A stretch of DNA of 39,901 nt from Fragilaria crotonensis (Eukaryota > Bacillariophyta > Fragilariophyceae > Fragilariales > Fragilariaceae), in assembly GCA_022925895.1 (NCBI GenBank), contig JAKSYS010000589.1, positions 1 to 39,901 of the forward strand, in the 5' to 3' direction. Both the position numbers and the translations under genes were made by a program. Positions 31,820-39,901 of the stretch are shown one piece after another (positions within the stretch are counted from its first letter, which is position 1; every line of letters starts with the position of its first letter). The notes beneath the pieces are model-generated. The model did no database searches, had not been told where the DNA came from, and saw nothing but the letters and a program-made list of their open reading frames with translations.

Positions 31820-32084
31820 TAAATTAAGCTGTAAACTTGTGCAGCTACTAGTCCTTCACTCTTCGCACTCCGTGGGCAACCTGTCTCGTAGCAGGTTCCT
31901 CGATCGCCGTGCGAGAGGTTTCTTGTTGCCGCAACTTGGTTACAACTAACAATGAGGATTCGTCGCTAGGTCTCGTTTCAAGTGCCGAATTTTGGTGTCT
32001 ACTTCCCGTGACGCGCCGAATCTGATTCTGACGCATCGTGGTGTGCGTGTGGCATCCCCCGACCGTCCGTCTTCCCTGCCACTG
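31820..32084 (-). repeat. split direct repeat A1 (outer 5' end)
   Basis: About 265 bp, in sense orientation starting CCGTCAGTGGCAGGGAAGAC and running to TACAGCTTAATTTA. Forms the 5' end of the element and presumably holds its promoter. The shared ACGG is at 32085-32088; the flank TTATCGAATC starts at 32089. Confidence 0.95.
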
Positions 32085-32088
32085 ACGG

Positions 32089-32563
32089 TTATCGAATCTC
32101 GAGAGAGGTGCTGTTCACACACCTTCCGACACCAACTATCGGTAAACTGCCACCAGCGACCAGCGACCACCCAGGTCCGAACTGCAAAAAGCACCATCAC
32201 GCACAGACCAGGTACAAAGTCGCATCGAGTGCAACGGAGGAACAACCTCAAAGGCATCATGCTCATGTTTTCAGTCCCAGCATCATTGCCTCTCGTTTAT
32301 TGTATGGTCTACAGCTAGTCCGTATACAGTGCTGTACAGTGAAGCAAAACCACAAATTCGACAATCGCAGTCAACCTTTCGTCGATTGGATCAAGCTTCT
32401 TCCGCATCTGTGCAACACAAAGGCATTCAAAACACTGGACTTGCCGTCATTTTTTCAAGATGATGGTCGATCGCGGCCACCGAGAGCCACAGAAATGATA
32501 CAAATATCACGATTCCAGCCCCAGCAACCGACAAAGCCTCGAGAGCAACAAATGATGGAGTAG
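32089..32563. other. right flank of the retrotransposon, no clear gene
   Basis: An open stretch on the plus strand includes a hydrophilic piece (FFQDDGRSRPPRATEMIQIS) that could belong to the degraded gene to the right. A short local duplication CAGCGACCAGCGACCA lies near 32153. Nothing else supported. Confidence 0.3.
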
Positions 32564-32940
32564 CAACGCAGCCTCCAACAAACCACCTCGAAAGAAGAAG
32601 TCACGGGCTCCAACGTCTAGTCCGATTTCGCCCTGTAGATGACGATACTGTTGGCGATGATGCCGCACCCGACACTGCCACGAAAGCAAAAAGTGATGAG
32701 GTCATCACGCAGCCTCCAACAGCCACCTCGAAAGAAGTCGCGGGCACCAACGCCTAGTCCGACTTCGCCCCCTAGATGACGATACTCTTGGCGATGATGC
32801 CGCACCCGACGCTGCCCAAACAAACAACTGATGAAGTCACGCAGCCCAAGTCGAAAGAAGTCGCGGGCTCCAACTCCCAGTCCCTCTGCGCCCCCTATAG
32901 ATGACGATACTCTTGGCGATGATGCTGCAACAATCGAGAC
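32564..32940. repeat. about 105-135-bp tandem repeat, three imperfect copies
   Basis: Copies begin near 32564, 32701 and 32836. Shared core: ACGCAGCC, then CTCGAAAGAAGTCGCGGGC, CCAACGCCTAGTCC, GATGACGATACTCTTGGCGA and TGATGCCGCACCCGAC. The unit reads as KKSRAPTPSPSAPPIDDD and TLGDDAA in the third copy; the other copies are broken by indels and stops. Confidence 0.85.
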
Positions 32941-33468
32941 AGATGCACCTGCAGTAGATATAAAGCCACCAGTTCCTCTTCTTGTTCCTACCCCCTTCCT
33001 GTGCAACCTGTTCCTCCTACAACGGCACCGACATCACATAAGCCTACGATCTCTCAGTATCTATCCCATCCAATACTCCAACGTACCCAAGGATTACAAC
33101 AGTGCAACCTCGCCGGTTTATGTTCCAATCGACGACGATCCTATTGTTACTCAAGATAAAGAGGTTGAAGAAGATAAGGAGGAAGTTGAGCTTGATATGT
33201 TCAAACCGAAGCAAGACTGCTGGTAGCATTGGATTTTGCTGGCCCTCTGTGGAATGATATTTACGGCTTATCAAATGTCTGAAAATCCGGACGGCATCTA
33301 TGCTAGTGTGTCGTTTGGCAATTACCATCATTGGATGCGCATTTAAATTGATCTTGATGCCGTGCCGCAATTTCTTGGGGTATCGATATCATGCGGGACA
33401 CATTCCTGTCAGTACCATGGAATACAGAGAACCATATCGAGGGGGCAATAGTGCCATGGAACTGACGT
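32831..33468 (+). pseudogene. degraded gene for a membrane protein with repeat-bearing linker
   Basis: From about 32831 the frame reads a linker (SRAPTPSPSAPPIDDD), then an acidic segment (DDDPIVTQDKEVEEDKEEVE) to an in-frame TAG at 33224-33226. The same frame continues after the stop as HWILLALCGMIFTAYQMSEN, a hydrophobic segment. After a single-base shift near 33310 it reads CRLAITIIGCAFKLILMPCR and YRYHAGHIPVSTMEYREPYR, ending at TAG near 33468. This looks like the C-terminal part of a small two-helix membrane protein that has been disabled. I do not recognise the family. Confidence 0.5.
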
Positions 33469-35378
33469 AGACGTTTGAACTATGGAAACAAAGCGTTCGG
33501 TGACATTTTCAATTTGCTCTGTATCTGGTAGATCATTGTCTGACCATTTGTGAGCAGCCGTCATTCATACCCATCCGCTGATGGCACAGGACCACCCTTG
33601 CAACAGTCCCGTAATATCAATCACATAGCACTATCACAACGTACGTTCAGTGCACAGCACCTGGCTCCTCCAATAAACTAGAGATGAGTCTCATGCTTTG
33701 ACCTTGTCGCATTGCATGTTCTCACGCAGAGGCGTCGTCGGTGCGTACTGATTATAGATTGATTTTCCCGCGGTTATGGAAATGAGTGCTGAATTTTCCC
33801 GAATCGCCATTATGTGGTGCAATAATCTAGCCCTAGCTAGATTCAACCTGATCAGCTGCGTGCCGATTGACAAGATCACCGTTCAGTCGATCGATGCCGA
33901 TGCGAATAACCTAGCCCTACTAGATTCAACCTGATCGATCCCTGCCGAGTGACGATCACCGATAAGTCGATCGGTTCCCATGCGCTCATCTGCCGGCGCC
34001 TCGAGCTCACCAACTTAACTTATTGAAGGGATGAAGTCACTCACCAAAACTACCTAGAACGGTATTGTACGCCAGTATTTGCGGTATTTTGTAATTTGTA
34101 GTAGTGCAATGACTTGTACACGCAGGGAGTGACTCTGAAAAAGTAGACTGCATCATCACTGTCTCTTCAACCACGGAATACTACCAACGTACGTCAAACA
34201 TATTTGGGATACGACCCATGTTTCCCACCGTTGTAACCAAGCCAAACAATAGCTTTACTAACCTGTATTTCAGAAGAATATGACCACTTCTCCTTCCATA
34301 GTAGCAAGTGAAGGGAACCCAGCCTATGCACCGTAGTAGCTACATCAACGAACCGTTTCTGATCGTGCCCATTTGAACATGGTACTTCAAAATACAGAAG
34401 ACATACATATCCAAGCTATTCACATATCATCAAAAGGACTAGCTAGCAACACAAAAATCACCAATCACTAGCAGGATTTTGGAATCGAAGGCAAAACCAT
34501 TGGTCAAGCTTTCTCAGGTTGCCGTCATTGCTAGACATGATCCTCAAACTCAATGATCCAAACCAATAGTTTCATTAGTTTGGCTGAATCATTAAACACC
34601 GGGTTGTCTATCCAAGGCAGCATCATGTTGCATCAAGCAAACCTACAACCTGAACTTCACCAGATGTCAACTTTCCAGTGAGTTTGTTCTAAAGCCACAC
34701 AAACTATGCACCAGTCACCGCCAGCACTAGATACTCACCCTTGTTGTGAATTAGGGTATCAGTATGGAACTGACCTCCTGGCAATTGCCATCATAAACTT
34801 GTTTCAAACATCATTTTTGACCAATGATGGAAACAAATCCAAAGTGTGCACACAGAATGTATAGAACAGCACTTTGACGTCTGATTGATACTTAAACAAG
34901 GCGTGATGCAAAAATATCATCTTAAGATGCAATCATCAGAAGGTGCAATATGGTAACTAAATTTACACATGTTAAGTGTTACCGGATAATGGGGTGTGTC
35001 TTTCCTGTTGTTACAATGTACATGGTTGAGTAAACAAATATGTTAACGCAAAAATATATTGTTACTTTGAACCATATTAGTGACATATTCATTTGTATAA
35101 TAAACATTTATGTTAAGTTCTTTTGCTTCTTGCTACGTTCTTATAATGTCAATTCACCATCTTTGTTAAGTGCATCCGTTGGAAAATGACCATATTTGTT
35201 GTCGTTTATGTTGCTTAGTAGATATATATGCCGTTGACTATGTTTCTTTGTAACTATATATGTTACTCCTAAATTCAATTGTACAAATCACAATTGTTGA
35301 TTAAATCCACCTATATTGTTTCATTACGAGTTGCTGATGTTGTTGTCACTTCTAACGAGAAGGCACCCGATGCAACGT
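33469..35378. other. AT-rich region, no gene seen
   Basis: About 1.9 kb with no coding signal on either strand. It turns strongly AT-rich between 34900 and 35280. It contains the duplication at 33820-33984 described separately. Confidence 0.5.
33820..33984. repeat. about 80-bp imperfect tandem duplication
   Basis: AATAATCTAGCCCTAGCTAG, then ATTCAACCTGATC, CGATCACC-like, GTCGATCG and CCGATGCG segments occur at about 33820-33904 and again at 33905-33984 in the same order with indels. Each unit contains CTAG and GATC palindromes, as often seen at ends of DNA transposons, but no partner end was found. Confidence 0.7.
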
Positions 35379-36937
35379 CTAGTCATCATCTGAGTCCCAG
35401 TCCGCCTCGACAGGCACCATTGCTTCCGCTCTCTCCAACGTATTATTGGGCGCTGCACCACCTGCATCTAGCTCGTCATCCTGATTATCACCAGCATTCT
35501 TCTTTCCAGCGCTTGCCCTGCAGAAACGCATCAACTCCTTTTCCATTTGCTCGGCTTCCGGACACGCCCTGTCCTCTTCAACCACCTTGCGCAATGCATT
35601 GAACTGGCTAATTCCGTCTCGACTCCACCCACTGTACTTGCATTGTCCCGCTTTTTTTTGAGTATACTTTCCCGCCATTCTTCTTGCTTTCTTTTGTATT
35701 CCCTGCCCGCTGCCTGTTTCTGCTTCTGTTGTTGTGCTGTTGTTTTCTGTTCTTGGTCCAGTGCCTCCTGCCTCCTCCTCCGCTACGACTTTCCACTTCT
35801 CCAAGTAATTGTCGATTAGCAACAAACCGAAGGCTTCGTCGCTCACACTCACAATTTTTGATCCATTGCTCTCTCGCGCCGCCGAAATGAGCTGTGTTGT
35901 TTTTGCATTTCTCAAGACGTTCGCACCACAAACACATTCCAAGAAGTTGTTGAAGAACCAGAAGAACGCCCTTTTCCCTTTCTGACGTAGATCTCCTGAG
36001 CTTGCAGAATTCCTCGAATGTGAAGAATTCTTCACCGCGCTTTTTGAAGTCTTTGATTGCATCCCTTGCAATTTGGGAGCCGGACTGTTCGCAAGTACTT
36101 CGTTTTTGGTTCAACGCCTTAGTGAAACATTTTTCGTATGTCAATTGAAACACGTACGGATTCTTGGGCCTCTCCACCTCTCGCACCTTTTGAAAAGCCT
36201 TGGTGAATGATGCTTGACTGGTTACAAACTTGATCCTACGGAACAAGTTGTTTTGACAAATATCGTAATCCGCTGCGCCACATTCTTCTCCACTGTCGGA
36301 ACTTCCAACTCTGCATTAAACTGCAACTCCCGCGGCCTGTAATCATTTGTTGCCCTGCTTGGGGCTTTGACGCCTTTAGTTCCGTCCTCGTCCTCGCTCG
36401 GAGGATCAGCCGCACCTTCCTGGGCACGGCGGCTCGACTCCCACGATTCTGTTGAGAATCCTCGTCATCGCCCGATGATTCGTTGTCATCTGGTGAGTCA
36501 TGAATAGCATCGGGGTTCGAGGAACTTTCTTCCCCCGCCTCGGTATCATCATCCCTGTCGCCATCAGTAGATTTGTAGGACGAGTCATCATCTGAGTCCT
36601 TTCGTTCAGAACCCGGGTTGTTGCGTGGTGGGCGGAGCCCTTTTGCTTTTGCCCTGTTTGTTTTCTTCCTCTTTGCCTTGCCGCCCGAACCAACAACACG
36701 CTTTTTCCCGGTTTCTCCAGCTCAACTGTCTCCACAGGATCCGTTTGCTGTACTGTCTCCTAGTTTTGCACGTTTTGCCGCCTTCCTTTTCTCCTCTTTC
36801 AGTTTCCTCTTTGTCCGCGCCGTTGGTGTTTCGGGTTCACCGTTCCTGTCTAGACGAACGCGTCCGCCTTGTCCTTGTTTGCTCCGAGTGCGCGTTGCTG
36901 GTGAGGATTCCAGAATGTTTGTCACCACTGGAGGCAT
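35379..36937 (-). CDS. unrecognised nuclear-type protein, frame-broken; possible mobile-element gene
   Basis: Read from the ATG at 36937: MPPVVTNILESSPATRTRSK, then a basic nuclear-localisation-like stretch (RTKRKLKEEKRKAAKRAKLG). The frame hits TGA near 36723 but continues as GGKAKRKKTNRAKAKG and a Ser/Asp-rich acidic stretch. After a shift near 36420 it reads RPRELQFNAELEVPTVEKNV, after another near 36246 RRIKFVTSQASFTKAFQKVR and EEFFTFEEFCKLRRSTSERE, and after another near 35965 AFFWFFNNFLECVCGANVLR, SKIVSVSDEAFGLLLIDNYL and CKYSGWSRDGISQFNALRKV, ending in an acidic DWDSDDD. The order is consistent and each piece looks coding, so this is one gene with one stop and about three shifts. I recall no named domain; the Trp/Gly-rich KYSGWSRDGI segment has a SANT/Myb-like flavour, which is speculative. 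Confidence 0.5.
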
Positions 36938-38100
36938 GACGGCTGCAATGGACAAGTACAAAAGCAAGCAATGGGTTAGAAACAAGTCTGACTGGTACGT
37001 TTCAATTCGCAGCAAGTGTGAGTTCAATAACAAGATTGCAATTTTTAGTCATGTACTCTTTTTTTTAATCAGAGAACAGTTTTGGAAGCGTGCACTTGTT
37101 GTCCTGTTTGTTCATCATGTAACTGTACATGATTTGAACATAAATTTATTATGTTCAATTTTAACAATAATTTAACATGTGCATGTCATTTATGTTGTTT
37201 GAATGTACTTGCGTGTTCACTACATAACGTCGTAAATGTACAGTTTCATCTACTTGGATGGATATGTGATGTTTTGAATATATACGACATGTGTGTAGTG
37301 CAGTCTTGTTTTTGCATGGGCGGCCTCGCCAATCATGTATCGTCAGTACCGGCAAATGTCGTACGCAGCAGTGGTACTATTAGTTCGTGTATATATGTTT
37401 ATTAGTACGGTGTATACAAATATATTTATTAACATATCTTTGAATATGTGTGTCGCGTTGAATACATAGGTGGATTATGAATCTTATGACAGTTTGAGAC
37501 ACGAATCATAAAAATTCGACTACTGTCGATACGTATGCTGCAGTACAACGGCCATGTAGCAGTATGCAGTCCAGTCATGGGAAACTAATAAATCATACAT
37601 ACATGTAAATAAGCATTTTTCTGACTATTAAACTTGATTAAGTACAAAATACTTATGCGATGTGTATGTCATTTTATTATACATATACACGCATAATTAA
37701 TTAACATTGCTACGAATTAAATCTATGTATTAAAACCATGTATATATGGCTGTACTCGTGCAATTACTCTAAGTAAATACACCTCATTTAAAGGTCTTGC
37801 TTGGAGTTCCCATGTGTGAAGTTTTTTTGCATAGCACGGTGTATCTTGTTTTGCCTGTTTTCTGCGCGCACTGACACCAAAATCACAATCTGGTGTCAGA
37901 GTACTTCTATGAGTACTTCGTTCATTGATTGTGTTTCGCAACATAACGTCGCCGTCGGATCGTTCTCGCCTTTGAGACAAATTGACAGTCCGCGCCAGGA
38001 GCGCGTTGATTGCTTTGTCAAAAGGACACGGAACTGGCATTGTGCGGCTCACTACCTGCCAGGAAGCAGAGAGCCCGATGTCGCCAAATCGACGCGACGT
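36938..38100. promoter_or_regulatory. AT-rich spacer between divergent genes
   Basis: Separates the minus gene (start 36937) from the plus gene to the right. It is AT-rich from about 37060 to 37780 with no supported coding content; presumably holds both promoters. TACTGCAGTA-like words are scarce except near 37536-37565. Confidence 0.4.
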
Positions 38101-38453
38101 TGGTTGCGTTGGCGTGGATGTTGTTGTGGAGAACCGGATGACGGTTGTGGCGGAGAGGAAGGTTGTGGGAGTGGGGTTGGCGAAGACAAAAAGCTCGCAA
38201 AGAAGAGGAAAAACGCAAAGAAGAAGGCTGCGGAGACCGGGAATAGGACTTCCCCAACTATGGCGTGTGTCAGGAACCTGGGAACTCGCCACGTGTTCGG
38301 AGCGGACAGTGGGAAATTCCTTCCTACTGGGCGCGACGAGAGGCAGAATCGCCCAACTCATCAGCGCATTATGACGCTGTTGTCCATGGCCGTTGTTCCG
38401 GAGGAGAGGATTGCATTCAGGCGGAGATTTGTGAAGGCCATGCGGGGTGGTGA

Positions 38454-39901
38454 TGCGGAGTGCCGCGAATTGTTGTGTTTACTCCCGTGAGCGTCATTGC
38501 AAAGGCTTTCGGATGCAAGCCGTTCAAATTGCGCCGCTGCCGACATGTTCCCGGAGTCGGACTCCAGTCGGAGTTCCTCAACGAGTTCTACGTGATGGAC
38601 GTGATACTCAATTGGGCTCCTTCACCGGCCGTTTTGACTGGCGGTGGGAAGGGGGGGAGGAGTGGTGGCGGCCGTCGTTCGCATCGCGATGACTGCGGTG
38701 CAGTCCGTCATGCCCTGTCACGCAAGCCGGAAGACATCGGCCCTGGGATGGATCATTTCTACCGGGCTGCAATTCTGTTCCTACCTCAGTGTGGGGTGTT
38801 CTATTGTCACCGTGACCGTCACGTTGGGGATGCTGGCGTACCCGGCACGCTGAGAGCGTATGATATGAGCTGGCTCCGCTTGCAGAGGACGGAGGGAACA
38901 GAACACGACTTTCCGTTGTATGCCTTTGGTGGTGACAGCTTTGTGAGGCGGTTCTATTCGGATCGCGGTCTACGCGACAACCGCCGTGTTTCTGCGTGGA
39001 GGATCTCCACGGGGTACCTACCCAGTTCCCTACAGAATCGGGTGGTGTACAGGGCCGTACACAATAGTGATGCTGAATTACCTGCGTTACCACCAGATTT
39101 CATTGCTGGCGTTGACCTGCGGACTGTCCCTGCTGACTACCGTGCTCATGAATTCCGCAACAAACTCAGAAATTCTAGTAGTGCAAAGTTTGATTGCCGG
39201 CATTACGTTGACGGCAGCCACCACTACAATCTGCAGGAGTCTTGCTGGATCATCGATCCGGAAGAAACTCACTTCGTTGATGTTCACGTTCTCGTCGATG
39301 GAATTCCAAACCGTGAGTCTGTCGTAGCCATCCGGAACGTAACGAAGATCAGTGCGTGCGGTGACCACCTTGAGTTGCTGGAGCGGTTGACGTTGCGATG
39401 TCGTCAGATCCGAGTGTCGGGGGCGAAGGGCACTGCCAGGGCGAAGTCGTCCGATGTCGGTTCAATGTTTGCACTGGGCACCAGAATCGAGAAAAAAGAG
39501 TCCCCGACGGGCGTTGCTGTTCACAGCAAGATTCCGTACGCTGCCAATGGATGTGTTTCGGATAGTGTCCTCCGGGGTCTTGTGGTTGACTTGGCAACCC
39601 TTGGGATTCGCTGTTTCCCTGTGGTCTACTCTGTGGTAAGGGACACCGAGGAGAACTCGGGACTGAGTCCGGTGCCACCGATGGATGGCGTTGCCCTTCC
39701 GACGGGTGGGTCGGGCGGGCGGGGTGGGTCGGATTGCGACGATGAGAATTGTGTTGACGATGATGACGATGACGAAAGAGACGGTGGCGATTGCCTTCGC
39801 AAGGAACTTCGGAGGAAAATGGAAGCGCAAGAGCGTAGACAACAGGTCGGATACACCGTCGACATGAGCATAAACCTGGGCAACTCGCACTACGACGTGA
39901 A
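38454..39901 (+). CDS. large unrecognised protein, 3' partial
   Basis: One frame stays open from 38454 to the window end (over 480 codons), so the gene continues beyond. The first in-frame ATG is at 38595, but CGVPRIVVFTPVSVIAKAFG before it looks coding. The preceding frame (ending at TGA 38488-38490, PEERIAFRRRFVKAMRGGDA) probably joins through a one-base deficit in the C run near 38484, so the real start lies further left. Visible content: a Gly/Arg-rich stretch (GGGKGGRSGGGRRS), a Cys/His/aromatic-rich core (MDHFYRAAILFLPQCGVFYC, HDFPLYAFGGDSFVRRFYSD, HYVDGSHHYNLQESCWIIDP), a long acidic Asp run, and a charged helix before VGYTVDMSINLGNSHYDV. I recognise no family. High GC and compositional bias differ from the AT-rich spacer to the left. 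Confidence 0.55.

Larger units (their letters stand above)
25678..32088 (-). mobile_element. DIRS-order tyrosine-recombinase retrotransposon with split direct repeats
   Basis: A 6.4-kb element read on the minus strand. Outer left terminus (+ coordinates) is B2 25682-25887, then 14 bp, A2 25902-26164, ACGG, B1 26169-26374, coding region 26435-31787, and A1 31820-32084 at the right. In sense orientation this is A1 - ORFs - B1 A2 B2, the split direct repeat structure known from PAT-like and Ngaro elements. Coding content is gag-like, reverse transcriptase, RNase H and tyrosine recombinase, with no DDE integrase or aspartic protease recognised. B1 and B2 look identical over about 206 bp; A1 and A2 differ at about five positions, mostly homopolymer lengths. 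ACGG is shared by both outer ends and the B1/A2 junction, as expected for recombinase-mediated insertion of a circular intermediate. Confidence 0.9.

Noticed and set aside
25681..32088. LTR retrotransposon (Copia or Gypsy)
   Set aside because: The direct repeats are two different interleaved pairs, the integration enzyme is a tyrosine recombinase, and no DDE integrase or protease motif was found.
36618..37175. 185-residue plus-strand open frame
   Set aside because: Antisense to the basic and acidic segments of the minus gene; Phe/Leu/Ser-rich content mirrors the Lys/Glu-rich coding strand.

Overview
The window reads as nuclear DNA of a stramenopile alga, most likely a pennate diatom. This is inferred from short GT-AG introns (about 70-240 bp), a plastid pre-sequence with a phenylalanine right after the predicted cleavage site, an EGF-like single-pass membrane protein, and compact, mostly intact housekeeping genes next to transposon-rich DNA. 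No rRNA, tRNA or CRISPR array was recognised.

Positions 1-24200 are gene-dense. In order: the 3' end of a proline/serine-rich coiled-coil membrane protein (+); an F-box-like gene (+); an MHS-type major facilitator transporter (-) with four reading-frame breaks; an ankyrin-repeat gene (-); a decayed phosphomannomutase copy (+); a gene with 13-residue PMDWE repeats (-); cytosolic glutamyl-tRNA synthetase (+); 6-phosphogluconolactonase (-); a plastid-targeted DUF2358 protein (+); a nitroreductase (-); a membrane-anchored TMX-like protein disulfide isomerase (-); the anaphase-promoting-complex subunit CDC27/APC3 (+); and an EGF-like membrane protein (-). These are unrelated housekeeping functions (translation, pentose phosphate pathway, ER folding, cell cycle), not an operon-like system. 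Intergenic gaps are rich in short self-complementary words such as TACCGGTA and AGTACT.

Positions 24200-25677 hold a repeat field (GAGCTGCAGTA words and a 41-bp tandem duplication). Positions 25678-32088 are one complete tyrosine-recombinase retrotransposon on the minus strand: gag-like, reverse transcriptase, RNase H and tyrosine recombinase, flanked by split direct repeats in the order A1 - ORFs - B1 A2 B2. A shared ACGG lies at both outer ends and at the B1/A2 junction. B1 and B2 look identical, so the insertion is young, yet the ORFs carry many frameshifts.

Positions 32089-39901 are low in recognisable genes: a tandem-repeat-bearing pseudogene, an AT-rich stretch, and a divergent pair of unrecognised genes (minus 36937-35379; plus about 38454 to beyond the window end) around an AT-rich spacer. 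The pair could be a two-gene mobile element, but I cannot name its family.

Single-base reading-frame breaks recur in otherwise conserved genes (transporter, nitroreductase, CDC27, F-box gene, transposon), and several sit at short homopolymers. Residual consensus errors and real pseudogenisation both remain possible; the phosphomannomutase copy is the clearest genuine pseudogene.
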